From positions 116,488-180,487 of the forward strand of contig PIZK01000012.1 of NCBI GenBank assembly GCA_002835545.1: a stretch of 64,000 bases of DNA, in the 5' to 3' direction. Shown piece by piece: positions 1 through 8,885 of this stretch (the stretch's first letter is position 1; each line of letters starts with the position of its first letter). Both the position numbers and the translations under genes were made by a program. The notes below the pieces were generated by a model that was not told the DNA's origin, searched no databases, and saw only the letters and a program-made list of their open reading frames with translations. The DNA comes from Alteromonadales bacterium alter-6D02 (GTDB lineage Bacteria; Pseudomonadota; Gammaproteobacteria; Enterobacterales; Psychrobiaceae).

Positions 1-2338
1 GCTCAATAAAGTGGATCGCAAAGTCAACGGATAGGCCAAGGGTCAATGAAGATAATACAGCAATTGGCATATCATAATCTTTACCAGTCCAACCAATTAC
101 ACCGTAAATTGCTGCAATAGTCAGTGTTAGTGGCAGCATAGCGAGCACACCATAGCTAAAAGATCGAAATAACAGCACCATCATAATAAACACTATGACG
201 AATGCACTGATAAGTGATTCAAGCATGCCTGCCACCATTTGCTGCTGCCAAATATAGTTAATATAAGCTTTACCTGCCCAATTAACACTGACCCCATTAG
301 GTAGGGGAGATTGGCTAAGATAATTGTTGGTAGCCTGGAGTACTTGTTCCATGGTTTGATTATCGCCACTGCTTAATTGTAACCATAACAAGGTGGAGCG
401 TTTATCTGGTGTAACAAAATGGCTAAGATCCTGTGGTCGGTGAGATGACTGGTATTGCATGAGTACTTGTGCAACGCCATCGCTAGAAATTGGCATGGTA
501 AAGTCAGCGTCATCGCCACTAATTAATTCCCTATTGACAGTTTTAATAATGTCAGTAAGGCCATTGACCTTTCCAACTTGCGGCTGTAAACGGAGGTGCT
601 CCATGAGTAGCTCAATACGTGATAGCAGTTGAGGTTGATAAAAATGTAAGTCATCTTTTGTAAATTGATGCGTCAATTCTTCGGTTACTTGTTCAAGGAA
701 TTCTTGCTGTTGAGTAGTCAAGTCAAGGTCAAATAGCATTTGCTCAACATCATCGCTCCATTGGGTAAGGATATGGGGGATTGACTGTTGAGCTAATAAT
801 AAGTCTTGATTAATTTTTGGTAGGCTCAGTGATAAGTTATGTGCTCGTTGTTGTGCTTTATCTAATGCTACATTTAATAGGTCTATCGATGATGCATATG
901 TCGCCTTAGTGTGAACTGACTGTTCAATATCTAAGATTAAATAGGCATTGTAAGTTCCTGAGAAATGTTTGTTTAATGTACGATCCGCAATGCTTACCTC
1001 ATGGTCTGATTTGAACCAGCGAACAGGGTTATCATTAATAGAAATGCGTTCAATCCCGATAACACTAATAATCGCGATGACAATAAATATCGCTAAAATG
1101 GATTTAGTATTGCGGGTAGTCAATTGGGGCATTTTGACTAACACGTGATCGAGTTTATTCGTACGGTGCTTACAGCTAATGACCTGCTCAATTGTTGCTA
1201 TTGGAATTCTTGATAAATAGGCGGGTAATACAGTCATGGTTAATATAAAAGCGGCAAAGATCCCGAAACCCACAAATGCACCAAATATCTGTACTGGGGG
1301 GATGGGCGTTAACATTAATGATAAAAAACCAATCGCTGATGTACATGTCGTAAATAGCATAGGTTCAAACAACTCATCGATGACCTCACGAATAAGCTGT
1401 TTAATTTGTTGCTGATTGATTGCGGCTTTGTGTGATTGCTTGAGCTTGTCATTAAAAGCAGACAGAATATGTATCGAGTCGACGACAGCGATTGGCATTA
1501 AAAAAATCGCAATCATTGATGATAGAATATGAACAGAATAGCCGAATGTCACTAGCAGTCCCATGGTAATGACAACCGTTGCCATTGCAACAATCATTGC
1601 CCCCATGACGAGTTTAACCTGCCTAAAGAACCACCACATAATCACAAATATCATTAAGCCTGCAAGCGGTGCGCTAATGGCCATTTGTACAAACATTTCA
1701 CTGCCAAATTGATCTTCAGCGATTGGTAAGCCAGTGATGTAGTAATTGTGGCTTTGTGGCAGAGTATCAATAAAGCTACGGATTTGCTCGGCAACCTCAT
1801 AACTGACGGTTTTGTTAACTAGCGGCACATAAATAGCGATGGCGTGTTTATCGCCTGACACCAAGGTATTATTGAGTAGCGGTAATCGTTGAATTGCAGC
1901 CCCAATAGCAACAGCCTCTTGCTCGGTATTCGGGACCTGTGCCATTAGCCAAGAAAAGGCCAAGGTTCCTTGGCCTTGGTTGGTGATATTATCGACCGTA
2001 GTCGGAGCAATAACTTCGTTGGCAACCACATCATCCAGACTAACGATAAAATCTGTTAGTGAGTTAATGATGGTTAAACTCTCAATATTGAAAATACTCT
2101 CATGATGGACCACGCCGAGGACCATTGCGTCATGTAATAAAAATTGCTGTTTGATCTGTTGATGATAGAGACGAGCTGGGTCATCTTTACTGAGCATATT
2201 TTCAGGATCTGTATCGATGGTCATTCGTGGTATTTGCGAAAGTAGTGCAATAACTATAATAGACACTATAAGGTAAAGCCTTACAGGGAAATTAAGTGAC
2301 GCATTAAGTAAAGGTTGTAACAGATGGCTTTTGATCAT
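1..2338 (-). CDS. RND/MMPL-family inner-membrane exporter, 3' end beyond the window
   Basis: About 779 codons are visible on the minus strand, starting at the ATG at 2338; the gene continues past position 1. After a short cytoplasmic tail and a first membrane segment comes a DTDPENML motif, typical of stand-alone RND-superfamily predicted exporters (MMPL/COG1033 type). A large periplasmic loop follows, then a membrane block with the motif VVDSIHILSAF around 1470-1510. A second periplasmic loop precedes the last visible motif, LGLSVDFAIHFIE, which is the matching helix of the second half. The protein is thus a duplicated 12-helix RND permease. Family members export lipids, hopanoids or other hydrophobic compounds using the proton gradient; the substrate here is unknown. 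No membrane-fusion partner is visible. It is divergent from sohB. Confidence 0.85.
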   Translation of the reverse strand, partial: MIKSHLLQPLLNASLNFPVRLYLIVSIIVIALLSQIPRMTIDTDPENMLSKDDPARLYHQQIKQQFLLHDAMVLGVVHHESIFNIESLTIINSLTDFIVSLDDVVANEVIAPTTVDNITNQGQGTLAFSWLMAQVPNTEQEAVAIGAAIQRLPLLNNTLVSGDKHAIAIYVPLVNKTVSYEVAEQIRSFIDTLPQSHNYYITGLPIAEDQFGSEMFVQMAISAPLAGLMIFVIMWWFFRQVKLVMGAMIVAMATVVITMGLLVTFGYSVHILSSMIAIFLMPIAVVDSIHILSAFNDKLKQSHKAAINQQQIKQLIREVIDELFEPMLFTTCTSAIGFLSLMLTPIPPVQIFGAFVGFGIFAAFILTMTVLPAYLSRIPIATIEQVISCKHRTNKLDHVLVKMPQLTTRNTKSILAIFIVIAIISVIGIERISINDNPVRWFKSDHEVSIADRTLNKHFSGTYNAYLILDIEQSVHTKATYASSIDLLNVALDKAQQRAHNLSLSLPKINQDLLLAQQSIPHILTQWSDDVEQMLFDLDLTTQQQEFLEQVTEELTHQFTKDDLHFYQPQLLSRIELLMEHLRLQPQVGKVNGLTDIIKTVNRELISGDDADFTMPISSDGVAQVLMQYQSSHRPQDLSHFVTPDKRSTLLWLQLSSGDNQTMEQVLQATNNYLSQSPLPNGVSVNWAGKAYINYIWQQQMVAGMLESLISAFVIVFIMMVLLFRSFSYGVLAMLPLTLTIAAIYGVIGWTGKDYDMPIAVLSSLTLGLSVDFAIHFIE

Positions 2339-2527
2339 GACGGCTCAATAGTTATATAGCGGACTCTCTCGAAAACGCTATATTAGTAATTTCTAATGTA
2401 TGTATTGTATATCGAATTAAACGAATATTCAAGTGGCCGTACTAAAGTGTGACAAATTGATGTAAAAAATTATCAACTTGCTAGAATTAAGTTTTTGATA
2501 TTTCATTTGATACTAATAGGATAAATT

Positions 2528-3538
2528 TTGGAATTTTTATATCAGTACGGCTTGTTTTTAGCAGAGATTGTAACCATCGTTGTAGCGATTATTATCGTGG
2601 TAGTAGCGGTCATAGCTGCAGCGAGCAAAGGAAAAAGCGAAACTGGCACCCTTGAAATCATAAATTTGAGTGAAGGATTAACACAGTCTAGTGACATGTT
2701 GCGTAGTGAAATCATGAATAAGGATGACTATAAAGCCTTTACTAAAGAACAAAAAAAGCAAAAAAAATCAGGCCAAGTGTTGCAAGGGAATACTTACGTG
2801 ATTGACTTTAAAGGGAGTATGGACGCCCATCAGGTGGACTCATTACGCCGTGAGATAACCGCCATTGTTCAAGTGGCGACAAAAAATGATGAGGTACTAT
2901 TACGTTTAGAAAGCCCAGGAGGGGTCGTTCATGGCTATGGTTTAGCGGCGAGTCAGTTACTACGTATAACACAGCGAGAGATCCCGTTAACGGTTACGGT
3001 CGATAAAGTAGCAGCAAGTGGTGGCTATATGATGGCTTGTATCGCTAATCGCATTGTCGCTGCACCATTTTCAATTATCGGTTCGATTGGTGTTATCGCT
3101 CAAATACCTAACTTTAATAAAGTTTTGAAGAAAAATGATATAGACTTTGAACAAGTGACTGCGGGCGAGTATAAACGCACGTTAACAATGTTTGGTGAAA
3201 ATACGGACCAGGACAGAGAGAAGTTTCAAAGTGAAATAGATGATGTTCACGGCCTATTTAAGCAACATGTTAATCGAAATCGCCCACAGCTAGATATCGA
3301 TAAGGTGGCAACAGGAGAAACTTGGTTTGGTGAGCAGGCTATTGGCCTTGGCCTAATCGATGAGCTATCGACCAGTGATGATTACTTATTGGCACGGGCT
3401 AAAGAAAAGAATGTATATCAAATTAAATATGTTTTACCAAAAACATTATCTGAAAAGCTAGGTAAAGCAGCCTCCGTATCACTTGAGAGTAGTTTATATA
3501 ACGTTTGGCAGCGATTAAGCCAATGGCGTAGTTTTTGA
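2528..3538 (+). CDS. sohB: Inner-membrane serine peptidase SohB (S49 family)
   Basis: 336 residues, close to the length of E. coli SohB. The start is a TTG at 2528 preceded by AGGA at a spacing of about six bases; there is no better ATG before the membrane anchor. One N-terminal transmembrane segment (about 11-32) is followed by a charged linker and an S49 peptidase domain (about 90-300). The presumed catalytic dyad is Ser164 in VAASGGYMM and Lys216 in GEYKRTL, matching the SppA/SohB Ser-Lys arrangement. SohB is a signal-peptide-peptidase-like enzyme acting at the periplasmic face of the inner membrane, and its natural substrates are poorly defined. It stands alone, divergent from the exporter gene and convergent with the symporter gene across a shared terminator. 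Confidence 0.95.
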   Translation: MEFLYQYGLFLAEIVTIVVAIIIVVVAVIAAASKGKSETGTLEIINLSEGLTQSSDMLRSEIMNKDDYKAFTKEQKKQKKSGQVLQGNTYVIDFKGSMDAHQVDSLRREITAIVQVATKNDEVLLRLESPGGVVHGYGLAASQLLRITQREIPLTVTVDKVAASGGYMMACIANRIVAAPFSIIGSIGVIAQIPNFNKVLKKNDIDFEQVTAGEYKRTLTMFGENTDQDREKFQSEIDDVHGLFKQHVNRNRPQLDIDKVATGETWFGEQAIGLGLIDELSTSDDYLLARAKEKNVYQIKYVLPKTLSEKLGKAASVSLESSLYNVWQRLSQWRSF

Positions 3539-3604
3539 TGCTAAAGAAACGTTAACGGCCTTAAATTTAAATAAAAGGCACTGATTACGTAAACGTCGAG
3601 TTAT

Positions 3605-3643
3605 AAAAAAACCGCACCATGACTACCATGGTGCGGTTTTTTA
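3605..3643. terminator. Bidirectional hairpin terminator between sohB and the symporter gene
   Basis: The stem ACCGCACCATG / CATGGTGCGGT has a five-base loop and is flanked by an A-run on the left and a T-run on the right. It can terminate both convergent genes. Confidence 0.9.
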
Positions 3644-3659
3644 TTGGATTTAGGGTTAG

Positions 3660-4949
3660 TTAGAGAGTCTCTGTAGTCTTACCTGCAGCTGGGTTATTGA
3701 AAGTGTCGACATCAACTTCTTTCTCTGATTTACCGACGATTAATGTCACCATACTATCACCTGTCACGTTCACCGCTGTACGTGTCATGTCTAATAAGCG
3801 ATCAACACCAATAATCAACGCGATACCTTCAACTGGGAGACCGACCTGCTGTAGAACCATTGCTAACATTATTAAGCCAACACCAGGAACACCTGCAGTA
3901 CCAACCGATGCTAAAGTGGCCGTTAAGATAACCATTAGGTAGTCGGTTATGCCAAGCTCAACGCCAAATACTTGGGCAATAAATACCGTGGCCACACCTT
4001 GCATAATAGCGGTGCCATCCATATTAATCGTTGCGCCTAATGGAACGGTAAATGATGCCACATTGTTATTAACCCCTAGTTTTTGAGTTGCTGTTTCCAG
4101 CGTGACAGGGATTGTTGCGTTAGAGCTGGCAGTACTAAAAGCAAAAAGCGCTGCATCACGCATCTTTTTAATAAAAGTGACAGGGTTTAAACCCGTCAGT
4201 AGTTTAAGTAACAGAGGATATGTAATTAAAGCATGTATTCCTAAGGCAAATAAAACGACTAAAAAGTACTTACCTAGACTAAATATAGTGGTTACAGACA
4301 CTTCACTAAATAATTTAGCCATTAAGAAAAAGACACCGTAAGGAGCTAAGTTCATTAAAATGACCACAAGCTTCATTACAACTTCGTTCAGGTCATTAAA
4401 AAGGCTAGCCACACGTTTACCACTTTCACCAGAAAGAGAGATTGCTACCCCAAGAAGTAAGGCAAATAAGATAATTTGCAGCATGTTACCCTGTGCCATT
4501 GCTTCGATTGGGTTGCTTGGCACAATATTAATTAACACCTGAGATAGTGAAGGGGCTTGTTTCGCGTCAAATGTTGCTTCTGAAGTTAACGGTTCACCGT
4601 CGGTAACACCGGGTGAAACAACCAGGGCTAGCGAAATGGCTAGTGTGATCGCTATAGCCGTGGTGCTTAGGTAAAGTAAAATAGACTTTCCCCCTAAGCG
4701 ACCGAGCTTACTTGGATCGGATAATGAGCACGTACCACATATAAGTGAAATAAAAACTAGTGGAACTACGAGCATTTTCAAACTGTTTACAAAGATCTTA
4801 CCACCGACCAAAAATAGGCCTTCAACGATATACTCTTTTACAAAAGCGTTGTCTGCTAGGGTAAATTGAATTAGGGCGCCGATTACAATGCCGAGCAGCA
4901 TACCGATGACGATACGCATGGTTAGGCTCATTGGCTTTTTATCACTCAT
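3660..4949 (-). CDS. Na+-coupled dicarboxylate/acidic amino acid symporter (DAACS family)
   Basis: 429 residues, a typical length for GltP/GltT/DctA-type carriers, and highly hydrophobic throughout. The family signatures are all present: the serine-rich HP1 tip STASSNAT (272-279), NMDGT in TM7 (309-313), the HP2 region around 345-370, and DRLLDMTRTAVNVTGD in TM8 (383-398). In TM8, Asp387, Arg390, Asn394 and Asp398 align with residues of archaeal GltPh that bind the substrate amino group, the side-chain carboxylate and sodium. This favours aspartate/glutamate over C4-dicarboxylates, since DctA-type carriers have a different TM8 motif. The precise substrate is inferred. It is monocistronic, ending in the terminator shared with sohB. 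Confidence 0.9.
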   Translation of the reverse strand: MSDKKPMSLTMRIVIGMLLGIVIGALIQFTLADNAFVKEYIVEGLFLVGGKIFVNSLKMLVVPLVFISLICGTCSLSDPSKLGRLGGKSILLYLSTTAIAITLAISLALVVSPGVTDGEPLTSEATFDAKQAPSLSQVLINIVPSNPIEAMAQGNMLQIILFALLLGVAISLSGESGKRVASLFNDLNEVVMKLVVILMNLAPYGVFFLMAKLFSEVSVTTIFSLGKYFLVVLFALGIHALITYPLLLKLLTGLNPVTFIKKMRDAALFAFSTASSNATIPVTLETATQKLGVNNNVASFTVPLGATINMDGTAIMQGVATVFIAQVFGVELGITDYLMVILTATLASVGTAGVPGVGLIMLAMVLQQVGLPVEGIALIIGVDRLLDMTRTAVNVTGDSMVTLIVGKSEKEVDVDTFNNPAAGKTTETL

Positions 4950-5171
4950 GAATTTCCTTAATTATTGTTTTTAATGTTCATGTGGGGTTGGCACAAAATC
5001 TTTATATTAAAAATTTGTACTATTTAGAATGCTAAATCTTATCAAAATCATCAGGAGTTTAAAATAATGTGTTGAAATTTCGATAAGATCTTTTGCATCT
5101 TGTGTTTAAATTATCTAACATCAAGACTTAATATAGTTTTAATGCATTAATTTTGGCAGGGAGAATGCCCA

Positions 5172-8100
5172 ATGCGTCAGTCGTATCAATATTTTTATAT
5201 CTTTATTTCGTGTCTGTTCCTCATGGCTTGTGGAAGTGGTAACGAACTTTCCGATGGTTCTGGCGGCGGTGGTACGGATCCAAACCCTTCTGCTGTTGTG
5301 TTATCTATTGCTCTGGTTGATGATAGTGGCAATACCATTAGTAATGTTGATGGTCAATCACCAGGTAACATAGTGGTCTCTGCTACTTTAAATGATGAAC
5401 CAGTACAGGGTAAGAAAGTTAATTTGCAACTGACTGATGAAATAGGTGAGTTACTCATTACCAGTGCATTAACTGATAGTAGTGGAGTCGCTACAGTAAA
5501 ATTATATGCAGGACAAACTGCAGGAGCCGGTACGGTGACTGCAACAGCTGATGATGTTTCAACTTCCCTAGATTTCTCTACCTCTAATCCTGATTCCGTT
5601 GTTGTTAGTCCATTAAAACTAACTTTGTCTTTACAGGACAAAACGACAGGTGCGGTAGTAACCAATGTTGATGGCAAAGAGGCGGTCAGTTTAACAGCGA
5701 CGTTTTTAGACAATGATCAACCTGTAACAGGAACGAAAGTAAGCTTTAGTTTATTGGATAACGTTGGTTCATTAACAGTGACCACGGCATTAACAGACAG
5801 TAATGGTGTTGCACAGGTTGATCTATTCGCTGGTCTTAACGCTGGTGCCGGAACAGTTAGCGCAACAATCAATGAAACGACTGCAACATTAGACTTCTCG
5901 GTATCAAACCCTGTAGTGGTGAGCCCAACACAATTAACGTTAGCGTTAGTGAATAAAACATCGGGTGCGACAGTGACCAATGTTGATGGCGCTGAGGCCG
6001 TGAACTTAACCGCGACTTATCTAGAAGATGGCGTGGCTGTTGCTGGGGCTAAAATGACCTTCGCGTTACTTGATAATGTCGGTCTATTAACAGTAACCAC
6101 AGCGTTAACTGACAGCAGTGGTGTGGCGACGGTTGATTTATTTGCTGGTCCAAATGCGGGCGCGGGTACTGTTATTGCAACGGTGGGTGAGGCGAGCTCG
6201 TCATTAGACTTCTCTGTATCAAACCCAGTGGTGGTGAGTCCAAGTCAGATCGATATTGTGTTACTTGATGATGTAAACAATGTCGTTACCAATGTTGATG
6301 GCAGTAATCCCGTTAATGTGAGAGCGACGTACAGTGTTAACGGGGAAGTTGTTCCAACAAAAAAGGTCACTTTTGCCTTAGCAGATAATGTTGGACAAAT
6401 ATTAGTCTTTAACGCTTTAACTAATACGCAAGGTATCGCCTCAATAAAGTTATTTGCTGGTGATGTCTCTGGCGCCGGTACAATATTTGCGTCAGTCGGG
6501 TCAACTTCTGCATCATTAGATTTCTCAGTCACCAACCCTGTTGCGATTAGTCCGATTGACTTGAAGTTAGGTCTAATTGATCAAGATGGTAACGCAACAC
6601 TTAATGTTAGTAGTGCAAACCCAGCAACATTACAAGCAACGCTAACGCAAAGTGGAGAGCCTTCCGCTGGTGTTAAAGTGATTTTCTCATTAGCCGATGA
6701 AATAGGTGAATTAAAGACAACAACTGCGTTAACCAATAGTGACGGTATTGCCTCTGTTGTATTGTTTGCTGGCGCGAATCAAGGAGCAGGTACTGCTACT
6801 GCTGTGATTAATAATTTGTCTTCAGCGCTCGATTTCTCTGTTTCTGTTTCAGCCGTTAATGTGACGATGGATGCTATCGCGTTAACGCCATCAAGTATCA
6901 GTGCAAATGGCACTGCGACAGTTGCAGCAACCATTAATGAAACAGGAATTGATGGTGTGATTACACCTCTTGCGCAATCGGTTGATGTACAATTTACTTC
7001 TATCTGTGCACAACAAGGTAAAGCAGAACTAGATACTGATGTTGCAACGATAAATGGTGTTGCAATTTCAACTTACAAAGATAATGGCTGTGGTGATACA
7101 GATACAATTTTTGTTACAACGACAATTGGTCAAACATTACTATCGCAAAGTGCTGATTTAACTGTTGCGGCAGCAGGGTTAAGTAGTATTCAATTTAAAT
7201 CAGCAACACCAACAACAATTGCGTTACGTGGGACAGGTGGTGCTGGGCGTAGTGAGACGTCTAGGGTAACATTTACTGTTCGCGATGAGATTGGTAATCC
7301 TGTCGCTGATGCATTAGTGGATTTCGAATTAACTACCTCGGTCGGTGGTATTACTATGCTACCTAGTGCGCCATCACAAGCGAAAACAGACTCGAACGGA
7401 GATGTTGATGTTGTGGTGCAAGCGGGTAATGTTGCAACACCGGTACGTGTAATTGCTAAGCTTAATGCTCAACCGATTATTTCTACTATTTCCGGTGAAT
7501 TGTCTATCTCAACAGGGGTTGCTGATTACAATAGTTTAAGTCTGTCAGCTTCTGAGCTAAATCCTGAAGCATGGACCATTGACGGGGTCGAAGTGGATGT
7601 AACAGCGCGTCTGGCCGATCACTTTAATAACCCAGTACCTGATGGTACAACAATTAACTTTACTACCGAGTATGGGGCAATCGATCCGACTTGTTCAACT
7701 GAAAATGGTGTCTGTTCAGTCAAATGGAAAAGTCAGTCACCAAAACGTCCATCGCCGGACTATCGTGATCCATTAGCAATCACACGTATTTTAGGTTCTG
7801 CAACTTGTTATGACAGTTCAGGAACGGCTACTGGTTTAAGTCTGGCTGGTTTACCGTGTTTTTATAACAATACAAAGAGCAACGATAATGCCTATAGCAA
7901 TCGATTTGGTGGTTTAGGGCAGGTCTATGGTAACCGCGTTACTATCTTTGCCCACGTAATTGGTGAAGAGTCATTTGCGGATTCAAATGGTAATGGTCGT
8001 TTTGATGATGGTGAAGCGTTTACAGACTTAACTGAAGCGTTTCGTGATGATAATGAAGATAGCCTATTTGGTGGTCGCCTTGCTGATGGTTCAGTGATAA

Positions 8101-8696
8101 CTGGTGCTTCTGATGCTTCTCCGGACCGTTCAAGCCCAACGACCGGGGCCTGTTATAATTCTCCAAGCAATGAATGTTTTGAGCCTGGGGGTGATAATGA
8201 AGAGTTTATCGATTTTAATATTAACCAACAGTTTGACAAAGAAAACGGTATCTACAACGGTGTGCTGTGTAGTGATGAGGATAATGATAGTGGGTTATGT
8301 TCAAAAGAGTTAGTTACTATCTCTAAAAATATCACTATCTTGCAAGCAGGAACTGGTGCAAATATTGGCATGATTGAAGCGGGTTTAGATAGAAAAGTGC
8401 CTGGGAATTATTTCAATACTGTTGATATCTCGACTAGTTCAAAAACTGTCATTGCTTATGTTAGTGATTTACATAATGGCTTATTACCAGTAGGAACAAC
8501 GATTGAGTTTACTGCTGGTAATGGTGAGATTGTAGGCCCTAACTCTTGCATCGTTGCTAATTCAAGTGCATTCGCTATCGCTGGATGCTCTGCGACAGTT
8601 AAAGCAGATGATGAGTCTGATTCAGGAATATTAGTGGTTGCTGTTACTGTGCCAAGTGGCGCTGTTTCAACCGCCTCGGTTAGTTTGATTGATTAA
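5172..8696 (+). CDS. Large lipoprotein with tandem bacterial Ig-like (Big_1-type) domains
   Basis: 1174 residues. A lipoprotein signal peptide ends at the lipobox LMAC (Cys20) and is followed by a Ser/Gly-rich linker. Residues about 40-555 are five tandem Ig-like units of 104-107 residues. Each contains a TNVDG-like motif (NVSS in the fifth), a LTDSSGVA-type strand and a closing LDFSVSNP. Further Big_1-like domains lie around 680-780 (FTVRDEIGNPVADA) and 785-855. Around residues 936-950 is an EF-hand-like acidic loop, DSNGNGRFDDGE, that could bind calcium. The architecture resembles invasin/intimin-type stalks but has no beta-barrel, so it is probably an envelope-anchored adhesin-like or structural lipoprotein. 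Its ligand is unknown. It is monocistronic, with a start preceded by GGGAGA and a strong terminator just after the stop. Confidence 0.85.
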   Translation: MRQSYQYFYIFISCLFLMACGSGNELSDGSGGGGTDPNPSAVVLSIALVDDSGNTISNVDGQSPGNIVVSATLNDEPVQGKKVNLQLTDEIGELLITSALTDSSGVATVKLYAGQTAGAGTVTATADDVSTSLDFSTSNPDSVVVSPLKLTLSLQDKTTGAVVTNVDGKEAVSLTATFLDNDQPVTGTKVSFSLLDNVGSLTVTTALTDSNGVAQVDLFAGLNAGAGTVSATINETTATLDFSVSNPVVVSPTQLTLALVNKTSGATVTNVDGAEAVNLTATYLEDGVAVAGAKMTFALLDNVGLLTVTTALTDSSGVATVDLFAGPNAGAGTVIATVGEASSSLDFSVSNPVVVSPSQIDIVLLDDVNNVVTNVDGSNPVNVRATYSVNGEVVPTKKVTFALADNVGQILVFNALTNTQGIASIKLFAGDVSGAGTIFASVGSTSASLDFSVTNPVAISPIDLKLGLIDQDGNATLNVSSANPATLQATLTQSGEPSAGVKVIFSLADEIGELKTTTALTNSDGIASVVLFAGANQGAGTATAVINNLSSALDFSVSVSAVNVTMDAIALTPSSISANGTATVAATINETGIDGVITPLAQSVDVQFTSICAQQGKAELDTDVATINGVAISTYKDNGCGDTDTIFVTTTIGQTLLSQSADLTVAAAGLSSIQFKSATPTTIALRGTGGAGRSETSRVTFTVRDEIGNPVADALVDFELTTSVGGITMLPSAPSQAKTDSNGDVDVVVQAGNVATPVRVIAKLNAQPIISTISGELSISTGVADYNSLSLSASELNPEAWTIDGVEVDVTARLADHFNNPVPDGTTINFTTEYGAIDPTCSTENGVCSVKWKSQSPKRPSPDYRDPLAITRILGSATCYDSSGTATGLSLAGLPCFYNNTKSNDNAYSNRFGGLGQVYGNRVTIFAHVIGEESFADSNGNGRFDDGEAFTDLTEAFRDDNEDSLFGGRLADGSVITGASDASPDRSSPTTGACYNSPSNECFEPGGDNEEFIDFNINQQFDKENGIYNGVLCSDEDNDSGLCSKELVTISKNITILQAGTGANIGMIEAGLDRKVPGNYFNTVDISTSSKTVIAYVSDLHNGLLPVGTTIEFTAGNGEIVGPNSCIVANSSAFAIAGCSATVKADDESDSGILVVAVTVPSGAVSTASVSLID
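5290..6845 (+). repeat. Five tandem Ig-domain repeats, about 312-321 bp period
   Basis: The NVDG codons recur at about 5343, 5664, 5979 and 6291, with the equivalent NVSS codons at 6603, giving periods of 321, 315, 312 and 312 bp. Units 2 and 3 are the most alike at DNA level, sharing long stretches such as the LTDS..GVA and LDFSVSNP segments. This suggests recent duplication and possible copy-number variation. Confidence 0.85.
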
Positions 8697-8704
8697 ATCG
8701 ACCA

Positions 8705-8732
8705 ACGGCGCCTTCAAGGCGCCGTTTTTATT
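8705..8732 (+). terminator. Rho-independent terminator of the Ig-repeat lipoprotein gene
   Basis: The stem ACGGCGCC / GGCGCCGT has loop TTCAA and is followed by TTTTATTTTT. It lies eight bases after the stop codon. Confidence 0.93.
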
Positions 8733-8885
8733 TTTGTATAATTCTCGTTCAAAAAAGCAGTAAATAGTAAAAAATCTTAGTTTTATTGAGTTTATTTTGC
8801 TTAACGTCTTGAAATGTTCCTTGTTACGCTCTATAAATTGAAAAATTACTAGTACAACGCTAATCCATACGGACAATATAAATCT

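Noticed and set aside
5354..6535. Three minus-strand ORFs of 87-119 codons opposite the Ig-repeat gene
   Set aside because: They are mirror frames of the repeated domains, lack start signals and have no family resemblance.
5290..6845. Regular repeats that could suggest a CRISPR or VNTR locus
   Set aside because: The roughly 315-bp period is an in-frame protein domain repeat; there are no short identical repeats with unique spacers.
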